A stretch of DNA of 64,000 nt. Origin: Oscillospiraceae bacterium. Lineage in GTDB: Bacteria; Bacillota; Clostridia; Oscillospirales; Ruminococcaceae. The DNA is taken from assembly GCA_015067025.1 (NCBI GenBank), contig SVNC01000010.1, positions 28,407 to 92,406 on the forward strand, in the 5' to 3' direction. Below, piece by piece: positions 45,047 through 52,748 of the stretch (its first letter is position 1; each line of letters begins with the position of its first letter). Below the pieces are notes generated by a model. That model was not told the origin of the DNA. It searched no databases and saw nothing but the letters and a program-made list of their open reading frames with translations. Made by a program: the position numbers and the translations under genes.

Positions 45047-46562
45047 ATTTCTTCTGATCCTCTGACACCATACTTGAAATATGCTTTGCAATAAGCTCTG
45101 CACCTTCTCCCTTGTTTCCTGTGCTGCCGATATGCATTGCAAGAAGCTCCGCACCCTGACCGTTCCTGATCTGCTCGCTGACGCCTGAAAGGGATACAAA
45201 GTTTCTTCTGTCAAACCTTTCGCTGGCTTTAGGCAGGGATTTTGCATATTCTTCTCTTGAAACTTCCTGTCTTTGCTCATAGTTCTGTATATAGCTTTTG
45301 GCAATACTTAATATACTTGCGTATCCGGGATCGTTTGATGTAATTACCTCATTAAAGAAATCCTTTACCCTCTTATCGTGAAGCTTTGCCATACAACTTG
45401 CCACATAAGAGTATGTAGCGGAAAGCTCAGGATTTTTCATAATATTAAGCGAGAAGGTAAGAAAATCGTTGGTATTATGATATCTTAAATAATTACACGC
45501 TGCCGTAACGCTTGAATAGTAATTTTCAGAAATGATTATCTTATCATCAAGTGTAGTCTGCCCCATAAGCAGAGCCTCAAGCATAGGTGGTGTCAGCTCG
45601 TCTATACCCTGGGCACTGGCTATCATATCGGCATCGGGATAGCTTTCACAGAATACACTGTACTGACTGGGTATTCCCTTTGTCCTAAGAGGCTTTGTAA
45701 CGTCTAACTTTTTCTTTATTGAATGATAGGTGTCAGGGATACGATAAGCACGATTTGCAAGCACTGCACCGATCTCACTCGCATCAAGAGCCGAGAAAGG
45801 GATTTTAAAGGATTCAGAGCATAACCCGACTGCCTTTACTTCTCCCTCTTCGGTTTCTTCCTTCCAGATATCTCTTACCGGCTGAATTTGCACCGTGTAG
45901 AAAGGTTCGTCACCTACTACTGCCGCACACGCCGCATGGTGTCCCTTTATAAGCACCGAATAAAAGCCTGACAGATGAAGGGAAAGTCCGAAAAGATCGT
46001 CACCTCTTCTGCACTTCTGTGAAGCCTCGGTAACTCCCGCACCCTCAAAAGTAACGGGCTTTGCCGTAGGAATAAGGAAGGGTGCACTGTAATTTTTATT
46101 TTCATCTATAAGCTTTATGTATCTGCTGCTGCATTTAAGCTGCTTTGATACACCGTAACCTGACCAGAAGAACATATTTTCGCCCGTCGTAGGGTAGCAC
46201 TTCTGCCAGGATACCGCATAAAGTCCATCAGGCATCATTTTAAGAAGAATAGGCAGACAATATTCAAAGGCCGCACCTGCACAAAGCTGATCATAGACTT
46301 CTTTTACCGCCGTATTGATAATTGAAGTCTGCGTCATAGATCCTATTTCGCATACTACCTTATCGGCATATTTATTACCTGTATTTCCTGAAAAGACAAC
46401 CACCGGGTCATCATAGGCATAAAGGCAGCACATATCTTCCTTTGAGGAATTAAGCCTGCATATGCCTATTCTGTTAGTGCTGTTTTTAACGGTGAATATA
46501 AGAATGTCACCGTCGTCTGTATTTATATGCTTTGCCGTAACCTCAGGCTGACGGATAGCCAT
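45045..46562 (-). CDS. Protein of unknown function (505 aa)
   Basis: I do not recognise a family. The protein is soluble by appearance, with no signal peptide or membrane helix. The first 290 residues look beta-rich; from about residue 305 to 430 it is helical; and the last 80 residues carry an imperfect repeat (NGQGAELLAMHIGSTGN and NKGEGAELIAKHISSMV). It directly follows the gene for a small membrane protein (46,587-47,450, 24-base gap) and the two are probably co-transcribed. An intracellular or cell-surface role cannot be chosen. Confidence 0.75.
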   Translation of the reverse strand: MAIRQPEVTAKHINTDDGDILIFTVKNSTNRIGICRLNSSKEDMCCLYAYDDPVVVFSGNTGNKYADKVVCEIGSMTQTSIINTAVKEVYDQLCAGAAFEYCLPILLKMMPDGLYAVSWQKCYPTTGENMFFWSGYGVSKQLKCSSRYIKLIDENKNYSAPFLIPTAKPVTFEGAGVTEASQKCRRGDDLFGLSLHLSGFYSVLIKGHHAACAAVVGDEPFYTVQIQPVRDIWKEETEEGEVKAVGLCSESFKIPFSALDASEIGAVLANRAYRIPDTYHSIKKKLDVTKPLRTKGIPSQYSVFCESYPDADMIASAQGIDELTPPMLEALLMGQTTLDDKIIISENYYSSVTAACNYLRYHNTNDFLTFSLNIMKNPELSATYSYVASCMAKLHDKRVKDFFNEVITSNDPGYASILSIAKSYIQNYEQRQEVSREEYAKSLPKASERFDRRNFVSLSGVSEQIRNGQGAELLAMHIGSTGNKGEGAELIAKHISSMVSEDQKK

Positions 46563-46586
46563 GGCTTATCACTTCTTTCTTGAACA

Positions 46587-47450
46587 TTATTTTTCTGACA
46601 GATTTACAGCGAATATTTCCTGTATTTTAGTATACTGATGACTTGCAAGAAGGTTTTTGGGAATCCATAATATCGGCTTTCCTCTTCTCAGCACTATAAA
46701 CATCGAGCCTGTCTCCATATAAGTATCACGGTTATTCCACTTTATTATGTTACACGTGCCGTATATATCACTTTCGCAGGCGGAAAAGCCCTCGTCACAA
46801 ACTGCAAAGGTGACAGTATCGTCATACTTTGAATACTGCTTTAAAATACCTGCATATTTTATGCGGGATATTACAAGCATTATGAGATAGGTCACCGCTA
46901 CCGCACCTACTCCGCAGAAGAAAGAACCGATAGCAAGATACCACCAGTTAAGCTCGTCAAAGCCTATAAGAAGGTGGAAGAAAATAAGAGCTGCTATACC
47001 GCCTAAAATTCCCACCGTCCAGAGTATACGAGCAGTCTTGCCTATAAGCAAAAGCAGAAGTGATGATTTTATCTCCTTTGTATTGTATTGTCCCTTTGTA
47101 AAAACCGCAAAATCAGGAATATCGTAATCTACGTAAAGACTTTTTTCAGGTAAAAGCTCAACGGCGTTATGTACTGTAACGCCCTCACGGGATGCACAGG
47201 AGGAAGCAATAGCTTTAGCACTTAAAAACTGCTTTCTGTTTTCAAAATATTCGGGTCTTACAACAAAGCTCCTGTCACCAACGTTTACTGTTATTATACT
47301 GTCGCCGATACGGATAGAATCAACGTCTCCCCAGTTACATACAAAGGGATCTTCTCCGTTTGCGGGTACTACCGAAAAGACATCGGAGAATATATATGAA
47401 GTACCGTCGTCATCCTGCATTATCTGTCCCGATAAATTATAAAAAGACAT
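46587..47450 (-). CDS. Two-helix membrane protein, YcxB-like (unknown)
   Basis: A 287-residue protein with two strongly hydrophobic segments (about 131-160 and 170-195) between two soluble parts. The C-terminal part (SDIYGTCNIIKWNNRDTYMETGSMFIVLRRGKPILWIPKNLL) recalls the YcxB-like domain of small membrane proteins, where an aromatic and PK/R segment interact with lipid, but no function is known. Probably co-transcribed with 45,045-46,562. Confidence 0.68.
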   Translation of the reverse strand: MSFYNLSGQIMQDDDGTSYIFSDVFSVVPANGEDPFVCNWGDVDSIRIGDSIITVNVGDRSFVVRPEYFENRKQFLSAKAIASSCASREGVTVHNAVELLPEKSLYVDYDIPDFAVFTKGQYNTKEIKSSLLLLLIGKTARILWTVGILGGIAALIFFHLLIGFDELNWWYLAIGSFFCGVGAVAVTYLIMLVISRIKYAGILKQYSKYDDTVTFAVCDEGFSACESDIYGTCNIIKWNNRDTYMETGSMFIVLRRGKPILWIPKNLLASHQYTKIQEIFAVNLSEK

Positions 47451-47540
47451 CTGATACCCTCCTATACTGAAAAATAGATGTATTTATATTAGTATAACAC
47501 ATTTCCTTATGATTTTCCATAGTTTTGAGAAGTTTTTTTA

Positions 47541-47574
47541 AAAAAGAAGAACAGAGAGATTTCCCCTCTGTTCT
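47541..47574 (-). terminator. Terminator after the GH3 gene
   Basis: A nine-base-pair stem AGAACAGAG/CTCTGTTCT (47548-47556 with 47566-47574) followed on the minus strand by seven T residues. Confidence 0.85.
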
Positions 47575-47580
47575 GCAAAT

Positions 47581-50328
47581 TTATTTTGTAAACTGTATTG
47601 CCTTTAAGGTAGTACTACCGTTAAGTGAGATCTTAATATCACCCTTTTTCTTTTCTGTAGCTATAGCTTCTGTAATATCAAAGAAGCGTTCTATATTTAC
47701 ACTTGGGGGTACAGTCACTTCTGCAATGACTTCATTGTCAAGCTCTAAGGTTACCTTGCCCTCTCCTACAGTACTTCCGCAGATAAGACGAACCTTATCA
47801 CATTTTCCTAAATCACAGTCCTCGAATAAAAGTCCGCCGCCATGCATATAATGCTCTTCATCCTTTTTGGAATACTTCATCTTTGTGCCGAACTTATTAT
47901 CATAATTTATCGCCTTTGTGAGCTTTGTCATATCTCTTGCGGGAATTTCTTCGCCCTTTATATAAAGGCTTACTTCCTGTCTGATATCATCTGATGACGC
48001 ACCTGCGAAAATAGTGTAATCTCCGCTTTCGGTACAGAGCTTTTCTCTTGTCACATCGTAGAACTCAAAACGTTTAAGCTCTATGTTAAAGGTAAAATAC
48101 TCTGCTTCGCCCGCTTTGATAAAGCGTCTTTCAAAAGCACAGAGCTGTTTTAAGGGGCGTTTTACTCTCGGATTTTCAGGATGGAAATAGATCTGTACGA
48201 CTTCGTCACCGTCTGTATCGGAGATATTCTTTACCTGAAGAGTTACTGTGACGATATTCCCCTTCTGCTCTGCCTTTATATCACTGTACTCGAATTTACT
48301 GTAGCTTATGCCATAGCCGAAAGCATAAAGAGGTGTGCCCTTATAGTAAAGGTAGGTCATATCATTTTCGATGATATCGTAATCAAGGATGGGAGAAAGC
48401 TCCTCCTCGCTCTTGTACCAGGTCTGTGCAAGTCTGCCTGCAGGGTTATATTCACCGCTTATGATCTTTGCAAAGGCGTTGCCAAGCTCAGGACCTGCGT
48501 GAGTGGTATAGATTATTGCAGGGAGATATTCGTTTTCATCATTTATAGAATAGGGATAGCTTGAAACAAGAGTCATAACCGTCTTCTGATTTGCTACGTA
48601 GCAAGCCTTTACAAGCTCGGACTGCCTTTCAGGAAGACAGAGTGTTTTTCTGTCGTACATTTCGCGAGCAACTATCATAGGGTCGTTGCCTGTGCAGACT
48701 ATCACGTAATCAGCCTTTTTAGCCACATCTCTTGCTCTTGTGATTCCATCCTCGATAAGCTCTTCGGTAAAGAGCTTTCCGTCAGAGATACCAAAGGGTC
48801 TACCGCCTCCTATTTTACCTTCTTCGTCAATTTCAAGCAGCTTTTTGAAATAGGTATTATACTTTACGTAGTTGCCGCTCTTTTCAGGCTTTAATATTTC
48901 CTGAGAGAACCATCTGTATGTACCCTCGCTGTCTGCCTTATAGCTTGCCGCTGTAAAGAACATATTATTGTACATACTGCGGTAGGTTACTTCGTTATGA
49001 CCGTATTCACTCTTTTTAAAGATGGTGTGCTTATCCGATTTTTCATATGTTGCGGTAACGTTACCCTCATCATCTACGCCGATATATTTGCCTGTCAACT
49101 TTGACTTTATTGCAACAAGGTCACAGCCGTCATCGTATAAGGCGTCGGGATAAAGACTTCTTACACCATCGAGAATATTTGTTTTATAGCTGACGTGACC
49201 TGTGTACCAGTCCATAAGATTTTCATTGCCGTTGATACCGATAACTGCAATACTCTTGCCCTTTTCAAAGGGAAGGATGCCGTTATTCTTAAGCAGTACC
49301 ATTTGCTTTAAAGCCGCCTCGTGATTAAGTGCCTTATGTTCATCGCACTCCATGACGCTTTCATCAATATCGTCATAGGGGTTTTCTTCATTGAACTCGC
49401 CTAATCTGAAGCGGGCAAGCAGGCTGTTATAAACACTCTTGTCGATATCCGCTTCGGTAAGTATACCGTTTTCGATACCATAGTGTGCGGCTTCTATAGC
49501 TAATTTATAGTCATCGGTCATAAGGTCAGTGCCGTTGCGGAAAGCAAGAGCTAATGTTTCAGCGTGGCATTTTCCGTATCTGTGACTGGTTACATTCTGA
49601 GAAAAGTCGCCACCATCGGTTACAACGAGTCCCAGTCCCCAGTCTTTTTTCAGGAGATTTTCCACGTCGGGATTTATCATGCCGGGAACGCCTGAAAGCT
49701 CGTTATAAGCCGTCATAATGCCGTAAGCTCCGCCCTCGGTTATAGCCGGCTTAAATGCCTGATAATAATATTCGTGCTTTGTACGGGGTTCTATATTTGC
49801 ATCACAATTGCCTCTGCCCTCTTCGTTATTGTTGGCACAGAAGTGCTTTAACGTTGGGATAGACATCAGGTATTCGCCTCTTGCACCTGCCATACCCTTT
49901 GTATATTCAGCGGACATTCTGCCTGTGAGGTAGGGGTCTTCTCCGTAGGCTTCTTCGTTTCTTCCCCATAAGGGATTGCGGCACATATCAACGGTAGGTC
50001 CCCATAGATTAAGGTGACCGCTGGGGTGACGTTTATTTAAAACTCGTGCTTCCTTACCTGCAATTTCACCCAATTTATACATCAGCTTATCGTCAAACAT
50101 TCCAGACATACCGATAGGCTGCGGAAAAACAGTGGTAGGTTCTTCCGGGTTTCTTGAAACGTAGCCTCTTGCAACCTCCGCACCTACAAACCATTCCTTT
50201 ATTCCAAGTCTTTCGATGGGTAACTGGTGGGTCGAAAGCAGATTTATCTTTTCATCAAGAGTCATTGCCTGCATAAGAGCCTTTACTCTTTCTTCAATAG
50301 GGAGTGCGGTATCTTTCCATTTTTCCAT
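47581..50328 (-). CDS. Glycoside hydrolase family 3 with an inserted domain
   Basis: A 915-residue retaining glycosidase. The GH3 barrel (about 1-330) has KHFCANNNEEGR and the nucleophile Asp238 in GLGLVVTDGGD; the second GH3 domain (about 355-680) is interrupted at 405-520 by an insert (SKLTGKYIGVDDEGNV..., TYRWFSQEILKPEKSG) that resembles a beta-trefoil/fascin-type fold; a fibronectin III-like domain follows (KRFEFYDV). No signal peptide is seen, so it acts in the cytoplasm on imported oligosaccharides such as cello- or xylo-oligomers; exact specificity is unknown. Single gene with its own promoter and terminator. Confidence 0.9.
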   Translation of the reverse strand: MEKWKDTALPIEERVKALMQAMTLDEKINLLSTHQLPIERLGIKEWFVGAEVARGYVSRNPEEPTTVFPQPIGMSGMFDDKLMYKLGEIAGKEARVLNKRHPSGHLNLWGPTVDMCRNPLWGRNEEAYGEDPYLTGRMSAEYTKGMAGARGEYLMSIPTLKHFCANNNEEGRGNCDANIEPRTKHEYYYQAFKPAITEGGAYGIMTAYNELSGVPGMINPDVENLLKKDWGLGLVVTDGGDFSQNVTSHRYGKCHAETLALAFRNGTDLMTDDYKLAIEAAHYGIENGILTEADIDKSVYNSLLARFRLGEFNEENPYDDIDESVMECDEHKALNHEAALKQMVLLKNNGILPFEKGKSIAVIGINGNENLMDWYTGHVSYKTNILDGVRSLYPDALYDDGCDLVAIKSKLTGKYIGVDDEGNVTATYEKSDKHTIFKKSEYGHNEVTYRSMYNNMFFTAASYKADSEGTYRWFSQEILKPEKSGNYVKYNTYFKKLLEIDEEGKIGGGRPFGISDGKLFTEELIEDGITRARDVAKKADYVIVCTGNDPMIVAREMYDRKTLCLPERQSELVKACYVANQKTVMTLVSSYPYSINDENEYLPAIIYTTHAGPELGNAFAKIISGEYNPAGRLAQTWYKSEEELSPILDYDIIENDMTYLYYKGTPLYAFGYGISYSKFEYSDIKAEQKGNIVTVTLQVKNISDTDGDEVVQIYFHPENPRVKRPLKQLCAFERRFIKAGEAEYFTFNIELKRFEFYDVTREKLCTESGDYTIFAGASSDDIRQEVSLYIKGEEIPARDMTKLTKAINYDNKFGTKMKYSKKDEEHYMHGGGLLFEDCDLGKCDKVRLICGSTVGEGKVTLELDNEVIAEVTVPPSVNIERFFDITEAIATEKKKGDIKISLNGSTTLKAIQFTK

Positions 50329-50383
50329 AATAATAAGATCCTTTCGGTGATTGATATAAATTTACTGATACTGCGATAGTTTC

Positions 50384-50412
50384 AGTTTAGCATATGTAAT
50401 CGTTATCGTCAA
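50384..50412 (-). promoter_or_regulatory. Promoter of the GH3 gene
   Basis: Minus-strand TTGACG, 17-base spacer, TAAACT (complement of 50407-50412 and 50384-50389), about 55 bases before the start codon. Confidence 0.65.
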
Positions 50413-50467
50413 GAGAGAAAAAGTAAGAAAATAGGTTTGTACGATTTTTTTAATGTATTGTACAAAT

Positions 50468-50923
50468 TCAAACGCATGGCGTTTGATCCAAATACCGCCT
50501 TTTACAATTTCTGAGGAAGGCAAAACGTTGTGAACGGCGGGGTTACATAACAATGATATATCTGCTTCGCAGACGTGATGAATGATATATGCCCTGTCGG
50601 GCATATGATGCCGCTTCGCTAATGATGGAATCCGCCTACGGCGGCGGGCGTCTGAGTAGTCGTTGGTCTAAAGACCGTCGCAGTCTTTCAGACTGCTACA
50701 GGGGCGGTAGCCCCCGTATTTTCCCCCTTTCCTCGGGAAAGGGGGTCAGGTGGGATATTGCCCTAAAGGGCGTCACAGTCCTTCGGACTGTTTGGGGCTA
50801 CAATAACCCAGCGGAGCGATAAATAACAATTTATCGCTCTCCATCGTGTGATGCCGCCGTATCGCCTTCCTTTATAAACATCGGTGATGTTTAAAGGCGG
50901 AAATGCCCGCGGGTGCAACCCGC
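50468..50923. repeat. Array of 13 mini-hairpins, mostly with two- to four-base loops
   Basis: This stretch has no credible gene. It is almost a continuous row of short perfect stems: 50468-50486 (loop ATG), 50561-50573 (TTC), 50587-50606 (TGTC), 50632-50644 (TAC), 50665-50676 (AA), 50680-50696 (TTC), 50701-50714, 50723-50745 (10 bp, TCG), 50760-50771 (AA), 50775-50791 (TTC), 50814-50839 (11 bp), 50875-50893 (GGT) and 50909-50923 (GCA). The phrases ATGATATAT and ATGATG recur between stems. Its position is the junction between chromosomal genes and the accessory region. The remaining DNA to 51,072 holds only the terminator at 51,022. Confidence 0.85.
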
Positions 50924-51021
50924 AAACAACAATTTACCAAACACCCACCGTCAAAAAAATCCCTTGCGATATGCGTGATGTCCTTAACGGAGAAAGCTAA
51001 AACCGAATAGGATGAACAAAA

Positions 51022-51064
51022 GAGCACCCAACAGCCTATGACTGCCGGGTGCTCCTTTTATTTT
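51022..51064. terminator. Bidirectional terminator
   Basis: GAGCACCC (51022-51029) pairs with GGGTGCTC (51047-51054), 17-base loop, T-runs on both sides. It ends the small membrane-protein gene transcribed leftwards. Confidence 0.75.
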
Positions 51065-51072
51065 TCGTGGTG

Positions 51073-51243
51073 CTATTTGTTTTTGATATGATATTCGAAC
51101 TCATGACTCTCTTTTCTTTGTTCGCGCTTTTCTTTTCTGTGGTTATGAGCTATTGAATGAATCAAATTGATCATATTTAAAATGCCGACACAGAGTTGAA
51201 TTACGACGAGCACAAATGCAAGGATTGACTGTATTGTAATCAT
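51073..51243 (-). CDS. Small 56-residue membrane protein
   Basis: A short frame not usually called: ATG (complement of 51241-51243) follows a strong AAGGAGG ribosome site. It codes for one hydrophobic helix (ITIQSILAFVLVVIQLCVGIL, residues 2-22), then NMINLIHSIAHNH and a highly charged tail (RKEKREQRKESHEFEYH). One transmembrane segment with a basic cytoplasmic tail is typical of many small element-borne proteins. Function unknown. The next gene on the same strand is the sigma-like factor. Confidence 0.65.
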   Translation of the reverse strand: MITIQSILAFVLVVIQLCVGILNMINLIHSIAHNHRKEKREQRKESHEFEYHIKNK

Positions 51244-51375
51244 AGTATTTTACCTCCTTGGAAAAAGCGATATTGTTTTACTTCTTCCACTACCCACTGG
51301 AGATGGGATGTTGGTTTGGCCGAAGAATCTGCAAAAAGGTTTAACATTTTGCCGAGTAACTGTGGAGTGAATATT

Positions 51376-51900
51376 TCAGATGTACATAATAAGCTGTTCA
51401 CGGAGAAAGTGAAGTAGCTTGTCTCTGCGGTAAGTATAGGTGTTTCGGGAAATGCCCAGGGTCGAAGCAATATCTCTTTCGGATTTTCCCTCCATGATCA
51501 GTTCGCAGATACGGCGACCTTCTGGATCGAGTTCCTGCAACTTCTGATACAGGGTGCAGAGCAGTTCACGATCTTCCATAATAGACTGCGCGTTGGGGGT
51601 ATCGTCCGGCAGATCATCTGCCCAACTTTTCTGATTACCCTCGCCGTCCTCAACAGTGTAATCCAGAGAAAGGTTATCTCCAGCGGCTCGGAACTCACAG
51701 GCAAGGCAGTCTCCATCGCACATCCAGGTCTTGGACTTTGGACACATACACTGACCGTGCGCCTGGGCGCGTTTGCGGATAGCCCAAATATCACGGTAGT
51801 ATGCATAATACTGCTCTTCGGTTACATCCACCCAGGTCTTTAGACGGTGAATGTAGACTTTGTACTCACGGGTTGACTTCTGGTTTTCATTGGTTTTCAT
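51376..51900 (-). CDS. Sigma-factor-like/helix-turn-helix protein with Cys cluster
   Basis: A 174-residue protein with a Cys cluster (CMCPKSKTWMCDGDCLAC, residues 51-68, five cysteines) and a C-terminal sigma-70 region 4-like HTH (GKSERDIASTLGISRNTYTYRRDKLLHFL). Similar short sigma-like proteins are common in integrative elements of Firmicutes. The start is the ATG at 51900 with an AAAGGA site, within a hairpin that could block it. The leader upstream contains an intrinsic terminator and two promoters. It might control element genes, but no target is seen. Confidence 0.78.
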   Translation of the reverse strand: MKTNENQKSTREYKVYIHRLKTWVDVTEEQYYAYYRDIWAIRKRAQAHGQCMCPKSKTWMCDGDCLACEFRAAGDNLSLDYTVEDGEGNQKSWADDLPDDTPNAQSIMEDRELLCTLYQKLQELDPEGRRICELIMEGKSERDIASTLGISRNTYTYRRDKLLHFLREQLIMYI

Positions 51901-51904
51901 AGAA

Positions 51905-52044
51905 TGTCCTTTCCGCCTGGTCAGCGGAGGGCGGAAGGACACAAAAAGGTCTGTGCAAGTCGATACACAGACCCTTGGAGCCCAATTTGGGTGCAACAAG
52001 AACAGGGTACCGATATTGCAGACCCACCGAAACGTGGTGGGAAG
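51905..52044 (-). promoter_or_regulatory. Leader of the sigma-like gene with attenuator and RBS hairpin
   Basis: Read on the minus strand the leader has three stem-loops: 52023-52041 (CCCACC/GGTGGG), an intrinsic terminator at 51943-51973 (GGTCTGTG stem followed by TTTTT), and a long hairpin 51905-51941 (TGTCCTTTCCGCC with GGCGGAAGGACA) that contains the gene's own AAAGGA ribosome site. Together they predict both premature termination and ribosome-site masking. Confidence 0.7.
51943..51973 (-). terminator. Attenuator terminator in the sigma-like leader
   Basis: An eight-base-pair stem (51948-51955 with 51966-51973), ten-base loop, followed on the minus strand by five T residues; it lies before the start codon, not after a gene. 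Confidence 0.75.
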
Positions 52045-52134
52045 ACAATATTTGTATCCTCTACCCTTATTGCAAATCAGGCTTTGAATAATAAAATTGT
52101 TCAGCCGACGGGCGTTCCGTCCAACTATGCTTTA

Positions 52135-52178
52135 ATTATAGAAGAAAGGATGCCATTTGACCCGGACACGGAATGTCC
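52135..52178 (-). promoter_or_regulatory. Promoter P1 with palindrome, sigma-like gene
   Basis: The minus strand has TATAAT (complement of 52135-52140) with no good -35 box. Exactly 23 bases upstream is the palindrome GGACACGGAATGTCC (52164-52178). The start point would be about 52128. Confidence 0.6.
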
Positions 52179-52192
52179 GCCGTTTTTTGCGT

Positions 52193-52244
52193 AAAAACAC
52201 AAAAATCCCTCTCCAGACGAGCGCAATGGCTCTTAGGAAAGGGA
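52193..52244 (-). terminator. Terminator just after promoter P2
   Basis: A nine-base-pair stem (52206-52214 with 52236-52244, one G-T pair) enclosing a four-base-pair inner stem, followed on the minus strand by TTTTT and a second T-run. A transcript from P2 would be only about 50 bases long. Confidence 0.72.
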
Positions 52245-52254
52245 GCAATGATGC

Positions 52255-52298
52255 TGTATAGTGTAAATAATCCCTGATTTGCTGGACACGGAATGTCC
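52255..52298 (-). promoter_or_regulatory. Promoter P2 with the same palindrome
   Basis: The minus strand has TATACA (complement of 52255-52260) and, exactly 23 bases upstream, a second copy of the palindrome GGACACGGAATGTCC (52284-52298). Geometry is the same as in P1, 120 bases away. Confidence 0.58.
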
Positions 52299-52457
52299 AC
52301 CCAGAGAAAAAATATTTTTAATTTTTTGTGACACACACGGTTGTGTCCGTTTTATCGGACTGCGTTTACAGTAGAATTAGAGTGGTCTGAAACGCACTCT
52401 TCGGTATCGCAAATATCACGAAATAGCGGAAAAAAACAAGAAATATACTAAAACAAC

Positions 52458-52486
52458 TTGAAAAAGACACAAATATCTGATATAAT
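52458..52486 (+). promoter_or_regulatory. Promoter of the restriction-modification operon
   Basis: TTGAAA (52458-52463), 17-base spacer, TATAAT (52481-52486), 46 bases before the HTH gene start. Confidence 0.85.
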
Positions 52487-52531
52487 ATAAAAGCGAGATT
52501 GCGCAAACATACGAAGACGAGGTGTGCAAAT

Positions 52532-52723
52532 ATGTCCAATTTAATTAATGAGAACTATATCAGCATTGAAGACGCAGCGTTGTTTCTTAACATTAAGCCT
52601 GTTACGTTGCGTAAATGGATAAAGGATAAAAATGTACCCGCCCACAAAATTGGCAAACAGTGGAAATTCAAACGCTCCGAACTGGAAGAATGGGTAAAAA
52701 GCGGTAAGAGTGCGATGGAATAA
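52532..52723 (+). CDS. Small excisionase-type HTH protein
   Basis: A 63-residue MerR/excisionase-like HTH (YISIEDAALFLNIKPVTLRKWIKDKNVPAHKIGKQWKFKRSELEEWVKS). The ATG at 52532 has GAGGTG seven bases before it. Proteins of this type bind DNA as controllers; at the front of a restriction-modification operon it could act as a controller protein, or it could be an excisionase remnant. It starts the plus-strand operon. Confidence 0.82.
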   Translation: MSNLINENYISIEDAALFLNIKPVTLRKWIKDKNVPAHKIGKQWKFKRSELEEWVKSGKSAME

Positions 52724-52748
52724 TAACTCATCAGGAAGGAGCAATGAT

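Noticed and set aside
50589..50822. Plus-strand frame of 77 codons in the hairpin array
   Set aside because: Generated by the palindromes; no ribosome-binding site.
50468..50923. CRISPR array
   Set aside because: Hairpin stems differ from one another and there are no identical repeats with regular spacers.
51240..51470. 76-codon minus-strand frame overlapping the sigma-like gene
   Set aside because: Overlaps the sigma-like gene's end and has no ribosome site; the small 56-codon frame beside it has a strong one.
52332..52349. Third copy of the GGACA palindrome
   Set aside because: The half-sites are GACACA and TGTGTC with a different spacer; it is a hairpin but not the same motif, and no -10 box lies 23 bases away.
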